From the NCBI GenBank assembly GCA_001586965.3, contig LUCW03002378.1:1-21451 (forward strand): a stretch of 21,451 nt of DNA, given 5' to 3'. The notes beneath the pieces are model-generated. The model saw only the letters and a list, made by a program, of their open reading frames with translations, did no database searches and was not told the origin of the DNA. A program made the position numbers and the translations under genes. Below are positions 10,270 through 21,451 of the stretch, in pieces (positions within the stretch are counted from its first letter, which is position 1; the number at the start of each line of letters is the position of its first letter). The DNA is from Sphaeroforma sirkka (lineage: Eukaryota > Opisthokonta > Ichthyosporea > Ichthyophonida).

Positions 10270-11516
10270 GTGATGGCAATTAAGGACCCGCTGCTGTCTT
10301 TCGATAACCGTGCCTATATACAATTGCACGTGAATGAACGTACATTCCGAGTGTTGGTAGATACAGGTGCGAACCGTAGTTGCATCGCACGAGCATCCGC
10401 AGACCTCTTAGAACGACCAATTACACCAGCACCAATCGATTCATTTATATATTTGGCGGATAGAGCGGTCCGAACTCATCGTCTGGGGACAACAGAAATG
10501 CTACCGATACGTTATGGCTCAGAGATCATCAATGGGTCGTTCGAATTGATGAATCTCCCGGAAAGTATCGATATTATACAAGGGCTGGACATGATTACGG
10601 ACCTCGGATTATATATTGGTGGGATTCAGTCACCACTCGCGCCCATTGACCCAACGGAACTCGAGGACCTCTTTAAACCCATGGCTCGTCGTCAAGCCCC
10701 CAACACCACCGAACCAGACGGAGTACAGACAAGACTTGCTGCAGCTTTAGAAGCAAACGCCGACATTGCGGACAATGCACGTTGCCGCTTAGAGGGGAGT
10801 GAGGTTGCGATACCGGTGACACGCGAGCAAGCCATGAGTATGAAAAGATCGACACGCAACTTTGTATCCGAGCGCTGGTTGCCGTATGTCGACGTACAAG
10901 TACAGAAGTGGTTGAAGGACCTAGTGATTACGAAGTGTACTACACCAACGACGGTGAATCTTCCTCTACTAGCAGTTCCAACATTCGACAGTGAGGGTAA
11001 CGTGAAAAAGGTGCGTGTATGTCTGGACATGCGAGAGGTCAAGGCACTGATACCAAGGGATCAGTTTCTGATACCGAAGGTGAATGCGATCATTTCGCGG
11101 CTGAAGAGCAGGAAGTACTATACCACACTCGATATATCAGCAGCATATGATAGACTACCGATACATGCGGATTCCAGATATCTGTTAATACCACACACGA
11201 TCGATACCAGTACTCGTTTACATCAGCACCTGTCGGGTTACACGTATTGACGTACTAATTCCAGCGGACGCTCAGTACGATACTCGATGGACTACCAGTC
11301 CACCACTACATTGACGACATTGTGATTGCTAGTGATGATTACGAAGAGCACATCGCTACAGTGAAGGAGGTGATCAAAAGACTGACGTACCACAGTTTCA
11401 AACTGAATCCGGCAAAGTGTCACTTCGCAATTGCCGAGGTCATGATACTAGGCAAGAAGTTCTCAGCGGCAGGTATTGACGTCGACTTTGAGAAGCAGGC
11501 AAAACTACTCGACTGA
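10270..11516 (+). pseudogene. gypsy protease and reverse transcriptase
   Basis: The frame from 10270 (its first codon is GTG, so this is an internal position in pol) contains the retropepsin motif LVDTGANRSCI (D at 10360) and later the RT region: VRVCLDMREV, then LIPRDQFLIPKVNAIISRLK, then YYTTLDISAAYDRLPI with the first catalytic Asp. Near 11200 the frame shifts. The continuing frame has a TAA at 11256-11258, then the catalytic YIDD at 11307-11318, and FKLNPAKCHFA after it. A TGA ends this frame at 11514-11516, where gypsy RTs usually have Trp. Protease would cleave Gag-Pol and RT would copy the RNA genome. It is inactive as read. Confidence 0.9.
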
Positions 11517-13072
<1,556 letters not shown>

Positions 13073-13436
13073 TTGCCGTGGTCGTGGTGTGGCAGTATCA
13101 TACTTCAACATCAATTCCACTTCGCGATTCTGCCCTTCCCAACAGACACCCAAAATCCTTACTGATTGATGAAGTACGCTAGTACTTCCCTACATAAATG
13201 CTTGAACGTCGAAAAGCATATGGCAAGTCGAATTCTTGAGGGACATGTCAATATTTGCCGTGGTCGTGGTGTGGCAGTATCATACTTCAACATCAATTCC
13301 ACTTCGCGATTCTGCCCTTCCCAACAGACACCCAAAATCCTTACAGATCGATGAAGTACGCTAGTACTTCCCTACATAAATGCTTGAACGTCGAAAAGCA
13401 TGTGGCAAGTCGAATTCTTGAGGGACATGCCAATAT
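13073..13436. repeat. 182-bp tandem duplication, two copies
   Basis: Copy 1 (13073-13254) and copy 2 (13255-13436) align without gaps and differ at about four positions, all single-base changes, including two within CTTACTGATTG versus CTTACAGATCG. The low divergence and exact period indicate a recent duplication. No gene is recognised within it. Confidence 0.95.
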
Positions 13437-13806
13437 GAGCGCTTGTACTTGCAATTATGCACCACTCACCGGTGAACTGCGAATAGCTTCAGTATTATTT
13501 ATTGGCACGGCGATTTAGTTCCATCTTCACGCAGAATTTGTTTATCAACAGTGCAGCCTTAGCGAGTCATGACTTCATTTAAATTTGAACGGCTTGTATG
13601 CATTGTATGCGATACGCTCATCAACTATTATCTATCAAATCACACTTACATAGACCTACGCTCTGACGCACAATTACGTGGACGTAGTTGGCGTCCGAGA
13701 ACTCGCTTGTGAATATGTTTGTGAATTTGTGTTACAGACTGGTAAACGGGAGTGAGTAGCTTGAAATATTTCGGTCGCGTAGAAACAACGCGCCATGACC
13801 CGTGTC
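13437..13806. other. downstream flank of the Cys-rich gene; no gene seen
   Basis: This lies 3' of the minus-strand Cys-rich gene. A minus-strand AATAAA (TTTATT on plus, 13498-13503) is about 300 bases past the stop codon and could serve as a polyadenylation signal. That is weak evidence, since such hexamers are common in AT-rich DNA. Confidence 0.35.
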
Positions 13807-15070
13807 TCATTGTCCTCGCGCAATCCCAGCTCTGCAATTAATACAGAAGTATTCGTACGCACGCGAACCACCCTCCACGTCCATCCCCATAGTCGATGTT
13901 TTCCCTTCCACATCCATCAATTTATCTGGGACTACACCATCATCCGTTTCACTATTCCACTTCCCGTCAATGTATGCTTTTGTTTCTTCATCTACAGAAG
14001 TGTCCACGTAGAGCTCCTTGTCACACGCTTCGTTGATATCGCACGCAATGCACACCTCTGCGTGACAACCCTGGCAGTACAGAAGTCGAAACGCACACTT
14101 GCCGCATTGATGTTCGCGACACTCAACGCACTTCACCCCATTGTCTGCGCACAGCTCGCACACTACATCACCACAGCCGGCACAATTGATGCAGTCACTG
14201 CACTCTCTGCACTTATGCGCTCCACAAGACAGGCATCCGAACATATCTGGGTCTTCGCATGTTTTACACAGCGTTTTGTCGCATTGGGTGCAGCTAGAGA
14301 TGTTGCCTATCTTACAACTGGCACAGAATACTACGTAGCAGTTGTCGCAGAAGGCCAAGGTGTTCTCACAGTTCTCGTTTTCACATATGCGAGACCCACA
14401 TTCATCACAGGAGTCTCCGGCACACCCGAACAAATGAGTGTTTTGCATACGTAGCAATGGTCAATCTCGCCACAATCGAAGCACATAATTTGCTCGCACT
14501 TGTCACATTCCTGGGTATTGCCGCATGCTAGAAGAGAGTAGGGAAAGCTAGGAGATCAGATATTCAAATTAATGCTAACCACCAGTTTGCATTTGCACTT
14601 ATGTTCACATATTATGCGAGTGTGAAATGTTACTTTGATGCTTAATGCATGATAGATATTTAAAAAGGTCGTGGTTCATGAACAGTGTGCTTAGCATGTA
14701 CACATGCTCTGGTCCGTATCTGAGGTAAAGTAACAGCTAGATGAGGTTTGTATATGATTAAGATGAAGACTGCGTGACGTCAAGGAACAACTAAACTGTT
14801 ATAATATGTCTTGTGAGTGGTAAGTAATACGAATGTACACAAAACGCGTCGTTGACTATGTACGCATCAACTACGTCAGACATGGCACGAAAATAGGATA
14901 GAAATGTAGCTCTTGTTCGTTGAACGTTGAACCAAATTACTTTAAAATTTTGAAGAGCCACACCCCCCAACGTACAGATCAAACAGCAGGACACTTAACC
15001 ACTCGGTTAAGAAGTGAACAAAGTGTAATATGTATTTTCGATATATATATATATATGTGTGTGTACAAAT

Positions 15071-15112
<42 letters not shown>

Positions 15113-17393
15113 CTTATATATATATATATATATATATAATCGCAAGTGTATATTGGGGTAGGTTGTCTATCAAAGATAGGTACCAAACTTACCTGGGCAA
15201 TTTACTCGGCCGCACATGTCACAAGCTAACCCTAAGGTACAGCGCACACATCCCAGCAATCCACAGCCTAAAAGTGGAAATGCATAGATGTTGCATCATT
15301 TTACATGCTGATATGATTTGAGTCTCCACACTAGAGATTACACCATGGCCGAACTCGTACATAGTTTCTCCATACCCCGACAATTCACCAGCATTTGGCA
15401 CGTCGCCTTCTCGCAGTGCTCGCAGTGGCCCAGCTCTCCTGCATGATTCAAACGGATCGACGATAAGTTTGTTATTTCCTCATATACTGTTATTTATACT
15501 CGCCGTTAACCCCGGCCTCGATGCTATATTGTATGTATGCTGCGATGTTGTTTCTAGCACGATTCGTAAATATGTATGGTTTCGCGAGACTCTTATGTGC
15601 ATGGCTGCCGTTAATGTGTGTAGAAGCAAGTGTATACTGAGACGTGGCAAGTGACTATAATAAATTATGCATGACCGTGGCACTTCCGATGAGATATTCA
15701 GTTGGTGTCAGGCGAGCACGCCGGTGGTTTGACGTTATTGCTCAACCCCATAGATACACTATCGACATGAGATACCACACGGAAGCAGGTTAAATTTGAT
15801 GAAGCCTAGCCATGTCTGTTCTAACCGTAAATCAGCCCGTGCAAAGTTGCCAAAAAACTAAAATTGTTATAACAACTGCTTGGTTGAGCATACGCGAGCG
15901 ACGTGATATACTAAGAATGCTCAACACAACTGTAGTTAAAGGTTAGCTGTCCATCGTGTGTCGTAGGAGCACGTACAGAGGCTCACAACTGAAGTAGTGC
16001 ATATCGATTCGACCTCAAATGAAACCCACGTACTGGACATGATTGAGCCGATTTATCACTATGTATCGTATATGGCCACCCTAGCCCAGAATGATATGTA
16101 TAGGGTATTACCCGTAGTTTTCACGAGACAAGCGGCAAAGCAATTCGTGACGATATAGAAAAGATAAATCAATAGTACAAGAAGCGATGAACCAGAAGAT
16201 GTACATATCGGAGAATTGGATAACAACACAGCTGAACTGGAATTTTAAGCACAATATAGCACAATCGGGCTGAGCTCCGGCCATTATAGTGGGGGTTGAA
16301 GTCAAGGATGGGAGCGATAGGCAAGCGCCCAGAATTCAACATCAAAGGACATATTACGATTATAGGCAGACAATTTATTAATTCAGACAGGATTAAAATT
16401 AGAAGTAGTGCCATCACCGATTTGACAATCTATTGTCAAATATCATAAATATTATTATAAGCGGCCACAATATTATACACTAACGTGCAATATTACTAAT
16501 TACAAATCAAAATCTAATCTTGTAAACGACATTGTATTCTCCAATTTCTCCCATATCATTGAACGTGCTTATTTTTGCAAAATTTTCTTAAGTATAGAAT
16601 GATTCCCCATAAGATAGGACGGCACCAAACAGCGTCACGTCAATATCAAAGGCTTGAGAGATGCTTGCTTATCCAATACACGAGAAATGAATGAACTCGT
16701 CAAACTGTCTTGGAACGCAAATAGACTCGTGTTGTACATGACTGGTCCAAAGAAAATTTTCAACGACTGTTTTATATTTTTTGGATACCGTAGCAACAAC
16801 AGCATAGAAAGGCGTGTTGTCTATTAGATGCTATTGATAAAAATCTTTCAGATGTTATATTGGCAAGAAGTATCACTATTGCGCTGCACATCCTCAAAAA
16901 CATCAATACTGCAAGGGTAAACAAGCAAACTAGTCCCTCGTCACTCAGGTTGCCCCTCATAGTCTGAACGTTTACCCACATGCTTATACCAAGTTGTAGC
17001 CATACCTTCCAATCGAGGCCATGTTGAGACCTCTGTATGGAAGCTCGTATCCATATTTATAATACACTCGCCAAGCTCAAAAATACCGCGCGTTTCCTCA
17101 AGGGATACAAGAATATTTTGCGCTCACCAATGAATCTCGATAGAGTTGGTATAGTTGTATTGCCTTGACCTACCACACTCGAAACAGACGCCCAGCTGAC
17201 AATCCCCGCACTTTTCCACTGGCAGCATTGCAAGGTCCTCGCGGTGGCAAACGCAGCAGTGAGTTGGTACAAATTCAGCAATCTTCTTGCAGATTTCCGG
17301 GGGGATCAGTATATGCTCTGCGAATGTCTGTATAGTAGGAGTATGACACGACATTCTGCAACAGCCAGTCAATACAGTAGATATCTTGTACAT
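13807..17393 (-). CDS. four-exon Cys-rich protein: F-box-like start, tandem CX2CX4CX2C units
   Basis: Not a family I recognise. Exons are 17393-17174, 15438-15376, 15267-15193 and 14527-13807. Donors read G|GTAGGT, G|GTATGG and G|GTAAGT; acceptors ATGCAG|GA, TTTTAG|GC and TTCTAG|CA. All introns are phase 1, and each junction restores the cysteine spacing (for example CFEC-G|E-LGHCEHC and N-C-P|A-C-G). The ATG at 17393 is the first after an in-frame TGA. The product is about 359 residues with about 60 cysteines. Residues near 30-45 (LIPPEICKKIAEFVP) resemble an F-box helix, and a dozen C-X2-C-X4-C-X2-C units with 4-7 residue spacers follow. The tail is acidic and ends with a last CX2C (CINC). 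No signal peptide or membrane segment is seen, so intracellular zinc binding is likely by inference. Exon 4 is one base out of frame at 14425-14427, so this is either a sequence error or a recent pseudogene. Confidence 0.78.
14528..15192 (-). other. intron 3 of the Cys-rich gene (665 bp)
   Basis: The minus-strand donor GTAAGT is a consensus 5' splice site. The acceptor is preceded by a pyrimidine-rich run (TTTCCCTACTCTCTTCTAG). A (TA)n tract (about 15039-15140) lies inside it. Removing it joins CCA-G to CA-TGC and keeps the C-X2-C spacing. Confidence 0.82.
15039..15140. repeat. (TA)n/(TG)n microsatellite inside intron 3
   Basis: TA runs broken by a short GTGTGTG patch and by TACATACA and TATCTTA interruptions. 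No coding value. Confidence 0.95.
15268..15375 (-). other. intron 2 of the Cys-rich gene (108 bp)
   Basis: Donor GTATGG is weaker than consensus. The acceptor is CATTTCCACTTTTAG. Removal joins TGT-CGG-G to GC-TGT, giving C-R-G-C, a unit start with the right spacing. The upstream exon has an irregular unit (C-Q-M-L-V-N-C), so a slightly different donor cannot be excluded. Confidence 0.68.
15439..17173 (-). other. intron 1 of the Cys-rich gene (1735 bp)
   Basis: Donor GTAGGT, acceptor GAATCATGCAG with a poor pyrimidine tract. Splicing yields CFEC-GELGH-CEHC, closely parallel to CFDC-GEIDH-CYVC later in the same protein, which is the main support for this long intron. No other supported gene is seen inside. 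A short minus-strand frame (16981-16772) with a hydrophobic run follows a good acceptor-like sequence (TTTACCCTTGCAG), so an alternative 3' exon is possible. Confidence 0.68.
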
Positions 17394-19076
17394 CTCCAAG
17401 GAATACGATCACATATACATTGAATGTGTGTGACGTAGACGAAATAAAAAACGCTCTGTGAAGGCTCCAATAGCGTGTGATATACTATGCGCTGGTTCCA
17501 GGCTAGCGACTTTGTTGTAAATGGCACGTGAGTGACTATGTGTGTCGCGAATATGTGAGAGGGAAAATATATAAGATAGCACTGAGCGATAGCTTTCAAA
17601 GTATATAAATGCTCACATTTGTAACCCGTCGGCGGACAAGAAGCTCACAAGACGTAAGATGTTAATTTTTTTGGTAACGCACATCATATGATCGAAAATC
17701 AGAGGTACTCCGAGTCTTAGACCCTATTGCAAAGCCACAACAACTGACAATAACACTCGGTCAATCGCTGAGCAGTAAAAACCCCCCAAAAAAATATCGT
17801 GACCCCACCCAAACCCCACACCTTCTCATATATTTGTGTACTATCTCGAGAACACAGGCTGCTATCATTCCTAGCTCATGCGTTAGATAAGAGTAGCTTT
17901 CATACGGAAGTCGAAAAATGCAAGCGTTTGTGACAGTCAAATAATCTATGTGGGGGGTTGGGACCATGTGACCGTCGGTTGTGACGAACATTTACTCGGC
18001 TAAGACTATTCGTGAGGTATACATATACCACAAGACCGCCGTGATTCTCAATAATAAGCTCGCTTATCACCACCATCTTCATTCTCCAAGCACTCCAACA
18101 CCACCGGAAATCCTAAAATTATACACGCTCTAGCGCTCATCGATAACTCTCGCCTACGGCTTACATGCCACACGGAGCATTTGACTAACGAGCTGCACAT
18201 CATGGCCACATAATACGTGCAGGCGTATCATGATGGTCTCAAACAGCCTCATAGTACGAGCCACACGCCTTATACAACAGGTCTGAGAGCTGCCCGGCAC
18301 ACGTCATCATGTGGTGACCCCCGTCGTATGCATGCAACTGCGACATCCTGTTTAGCCGAGCTTAGTTGTCTTCCTATTATATGAATACTTTGCGAATAAT
18401 TCAGTTCTAGTGTCGTTGCTAATACAGTTGAACCAAAATCGTCACGTAGAAGTGAGTATCTGTGCTATTTGGACGTGAAACTCATGAAAGGTCGAGCGTC
18501 TTTGGATGAGTATATAGAGCCCATGGAAGGCGGATCGCAAGTGCGGGGTGTGTGTTTGTGGTAAATCTGCGATGAGAAGGCGCAGCGTGGACATACAGTA
18601 TGCGCTGGACCGATAAGTGCAAGTAACAAAAGTGCACAATCTCCACTACACTTCCTATGCACTTCGAAATATGTGTGTGTGTGTATAATGTATGGATTGC
18701 ACATTGTTGAATATATATAGGTAAATATATCTTTGATATGGAAACAAAGTAAATATTCTTGAGTACTTTCGTGCACACTGCACACAGCACACCTCTCTTG
18801 CGTGTATTTATTTACCTCAGGCCTCAGCCCGCCCGAATGTCCTAATTTGTCTCTAGATTTTGGCGGGCTCCCCCTCGGCCATGATTTTCTTTAGAAGACT
18901 TGAGTTTTCTCTAATTCTAGGAAACTACGAACTCTCAACCAACTCTATCAATACAGGCACACACACCCAAGAAATAGCTTCCAATACATACTACAAGGGA
19001 TATCCGTGCACACATCCACGGAACCTAATCCGTCCATCATAAACTGCACAAGCCTAAGTTTTTATTCAATAAAAGC
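17394..19076. other. intergenic region between two divergent genes
   Basis: The Cys-rich gene leaves leftwards and the IMPACT-family gene rightwards, so both promoters should lie here. TATATAAA (about 17602-17610) and other AT-rich words occur, but none can be tied to a start site. Open frames on the minus strand near 18465-18790 show no recognisable motif and are not called. Confidence 0.45.
17761..18082 (-). other. possible broken or split coding fragment, unknown
   Basis: Two overlapping minus-strand frames read as plausible protein. 18082-17992 opens with ATG and reads MKMVVISELIIENHGGLVVY. From 17991 a second frame reads HMVPTPHIDYLTVTNACIFR and then LPYESYSYLTHELGMIAACV. They could be one fragment with a frameshift or a small intron near 17995, but no domain is recognised and chance open frames are equally possible. 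Confidence 0.2.
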
Positions 19077-20670
19077 ATGACATCTAAAGGCAAGGATGCA
19101 ACGGGGACAAAGCGCTCTATCAGTGTAGGAGGCAAAAGATTATGGACATTAATAAGCCCTACTGTGAGTGAGAAGGGGTCTGTGTTCCAGTCAGCCGCTA
19201 TATGGCCACTGTCAAGTGAGAAGCATGCCGTAAAGGCTCTTGCTGCGTTGTGTCTGGATCCCAGATTCAGTGGCGCTACATGTCGCATGACGGGGTTTCG
19301 GATAGTTGAACCGGGAAAGAAGGTATGCGAGTGTAATGATTTGTAGCTCATTGTATCATATATTGCCCTGTCTTTCGAGAGAAAAGTATAACAACTAATA
19401 ACAACTATCAATGTGTTACCACCTTTTGATATACAGTGCTGTATTAAAGATTAAGGCCACACACATAGCGGTCGTTATTATTCCGTTTCCAGCGGCTGAC
19501 GAAGAATTCTGTAAAATAAGATGGTAATGCATGTGAAGTAATGCGATGATCTGTATATCAGACTCGTAGTTGCATTGTGCTTGCTTCCTAACTTAAGCCG
19601 GTAGATGTTACACACTCTCGTACATAAGTTAACAAACCCGACAGACTGACATTCCGAGCAGCTTGTTTTTGCGAGCCATTTTCAGAATAGCTGTGTTAAA
19701 ATACCAGTATAAATAAGCATTCACAAGGTGCTTTTAGCGTGATAAGACTCGGAATAGTGCTATATCTTACGTATTACTCGTCAATCGCAATATGTGTGAT
19801 ATCATGTTGCATCAGTTGCACACACATATGTGTGGGTTGTGATTTAGTATATTTAATGGTATACATATCCGAGATAAAATATGTAAGATATACTGAATAA
19901 ATCAGTGGTTACCGAATTCATATCACGCCTCTAAATGTATCTCGAAGTAATTCCCTCAACTATAATATAATTACTCTTAAAAGAATTCACATCACTTATA
20001 AATATGTAAATCCTATCGCCTTATAAAGGGGCGAATCCACAAAGCCTACAATGACGACGGCGAATTAAATGGCGGCCAACGCCTTCTCGGTACCTTAACC
20101 AAAGAAAAAGTCACCAATGCAGGGGTGGTAGTTGTTAGGTGGTACGGTGGAGTACACATAGGGCAGGCTCGGTTTGCGCTCATAGCTGAGAGAACAAGAT
20201 ATATTCTCAATGCCATCGGGCACAAGCCCGGGCAGGGGGCCCAGCATATCTGGGGAACCGGTATTACCCAATTTATGGGACGCAAAGGTCTTGGAAATAA
20301 TAATGTAGGTAGAGATGCAGAGCAGGGGAGAGCGACGTCTAAAGCAAGTGGACAAACACACAGCGGAGCAGAGGGGAGGCACCACGAATTGGATTATGCC
20401 GTGGAGCAAACAGCCTCCACCCCTACCGAATCAAAAGCCATTTGTCATATTGAAGAGAGTCCCACTGGAGGCGGAAGACAGGGGAGCGGAATGAAGAGAA
20501 AAAGTATAGAAGCAAGTGAATCCAGAAGGTGTGATGCGCAGAGAGAAGCCGTAGCCGCAGCTGCTGAGAAAAGACTGAAAATGAGCAATCCTTCGCAAGC
20601 ATTTTCAATTGGTGTTGACGCCGGATCAAAAGCGGAGGCCGCAACAACAGCGGTCATTCTGATAGATTGA
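19077..20670 (+). CDS. IMPACT/YigZ (UPF0029) family protein, two exons
   Basis: Exon 1 is 19077-19322 and exon 2 is 20029-20670. The donor AAG|GTATGC and acceptor ATAAAG|GGG are both phase 0; the protein is about 295 residues. Exon 1 holds the domain's first half, SPTVSEKGSVFQSA, then SSEKHAVKALAALCLD and GATCRMTGFRI, matching the family pattern (serine-rich start, ATH-x-x-x-AYR). Exon 2 has its second half, NDDGELNGGQRLLGTL, then VTNAGVVVVRWYGGVHIG. Family members include eukaryotic IMPACT/Yih1, which restrain the kinase GCN2 through GCN1, and bacterial YigZ. The N-terminal RWD domain of IMPACT is absent. The usual His of ATH is Cys here. After the domain comes a 140-residue Gly/Ser/Ala-rich tail with basic patches (MKRKS, EKRLKM) that could direct nuclear import. 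The ATG at 19077 is the first after an in-frame TAA. The domain call is firm; the GCN2 role is inference. Confidence 0.85.
19323..20028 (+). other. intron of the IMPACT-family gene (706 bp)
   Basis: The intron is inferred because the two halves of one UPF0029 domain lie in separate frames. Exon 1 runs into a TAG at 19344-19346 if not spliced, and the exon 2 frame has a TAA at 19999-20001, so the acceptor must lie after that. The AG at 20027-20028 is the only one there with matching phase. The tract before it is not strongly pyrimidine-rich. Confidence 0.75.
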
Positions 20671-21451
20671 TTTTAGGGAGTATGGTGTACTTATTCATGT
20701 ATGGCATATGAGCAGTGATCAGACTTGAACAGGTTGCTCACTTTGCGCTCCTAAAATTGGTGTTGGAACTGCTCGGAAATTGGGATAGAGTGGTTTACTA
20801 TAGAGGCATACATGGATTTTTGATATCGAATTCACTTAATACCCAAGAAATGCGAGATATCTTTTGTCGCATAATTAGCAAGGTCTGCTGAGAATTGCAC
20901 CTTTCGAAACGCTTTAAGCACCTGGTGGTGATTACGGTAGACTTTTCAGTATCCGTAAGAGTGAAGGCCTAACGCACTCAAGCCACATGGCCGAGTACAA
21001 ACTTATAATATTTACGTATCTGTTTGCCAAATATATATTGCCTGGAGGGCACCAAATTTGAAATTCTAAAAAGAAAAAGGGAAAGAGGCGGCCCCAGGCC
21101 GACTATACATAAAAGCACAAGCCCGATATTTACTTTTCACTGATATGTCTGTAAATCATGTGGTTAAGCTCACTTCCTTAACTATTGGTGCCCTTTGCAG
21201 CAGGAGACAATCTCATGAATAGTTCATCATTGAGCTGACAATAACTTGGCGAGGCAAACTTTTGCCCAGCTTTTCAGCAGAACACAGTCACAACCACCTA
21301 CATTAGACGCCGGTTAAAACTATACTGTAAGAGCTTCGCATACCCGACATTGTGAAGAGAATCAGCACCATGTTTTTAGAATAGTTGTTCGATACTGCAA
21401 ACTGTAACCGAAGTCGTTCAACAATTTAGAAACAAAAACACATTGCCATGT
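20671..21451. other. no gene seen
   Basis: 3' flank of the IMPACT-family gene. No open frame of note, no microsatellite, no similarity to the repeats elsewhere in the window. No clear polyadenylation hexamer close to the stop codon was found. Confidence 0.5.

Noticed and set aside
13795..14454. 219-codon plus-strand open frame
   Set aside because: It lies antisense to the last exon of the Cys-rich gene; the minus strand has the regular CX2C spacing and splice sites, and the plus-strand product shows no motif.
16772..16981. 3' exon of the Cys-rich gene joined to exon 1
   Set aside because: A good acceptor-like sequence exists and the phase fits, but the product loses the Cys repeat pattern, whereas joining to 15438 continues it.
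19037..19411. 124-codon minus-strand open frame
   Set aside because: It is longer than the plus-strand frame it overlaps, but the plus strand carries the first half of the UPF0029 domain and a matching splice donor, so the minus frame is a shadow.

Overview
This is a nuclear-genome window from a eukaryote, most likely a unicellular or protist-grade lineage that I cannot name from sequence alone. It carries a chromodomain Ty3/gypsy retrotransposon family, a non-LTR (LINE-like) retrotransposon family, long (TA)n and TACA microsatellites, and two host genes split by GT-AG introns with convincing splice sites and matching phases. No bacterial-style operons, tRNA or rRNA genes or CRISPR arrays were seen.

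Layout: 1-2006 is the 3' half of a decayed gypsy pol gene (end of RNase H, a DIRS-like NPPW domain, integrase, chromodomain). Two related TATA-containing tandem arrays (2062-2375 and 2571-2734) and a cluster of three hairpins (2871-3024) follow. A 5'-truncated LINE copy lies at about 3050-5075 on +. An AT-only microsatellite block occupies 5621-6990. A second, shorter LINE copy (8956-7861, minus) abuts the 5' end of a second gypsy copy (8957-12290, plus), which runs gag, protease, RT, RNase H and the start of the DIRS-like domain, then breaks off in a 260-bp (TA)n tract. The two gypsy pieces overlap by about 300 bp at the RNase H end and together cover almost the whole element. All transposon reading frames carry stops and frameshifts.

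The right half (about 13.0-21.45 kb) is lower in repeats. A 182-bp tandem duplication sits at 13073-13436. The minus strand then carries a four-exon gene (17393-13807) that no single reading frame reveals. It encodes an F-box-like start followed by about a dozen tandem Cys-X2-Cys-X4-Cys-X2-Cys units, with all three introns in phase 1 and one apparent 1-base frameshift in the last exon. The plus strand carries a two-exon gene (19077-20670) for an IMPACT/YigZ (UPF0029) family protein with a basic, low-complexity C-terminal tail.

The Cys-rich gene is the best candidate for something undescribed. The host genes do not form an evident pathway together. The transposon half is a nested graveyard whose interest lies in its structure: inverted LINE copies, the DIRS-type domain in a gypsy element, and tandem TATA arrays.
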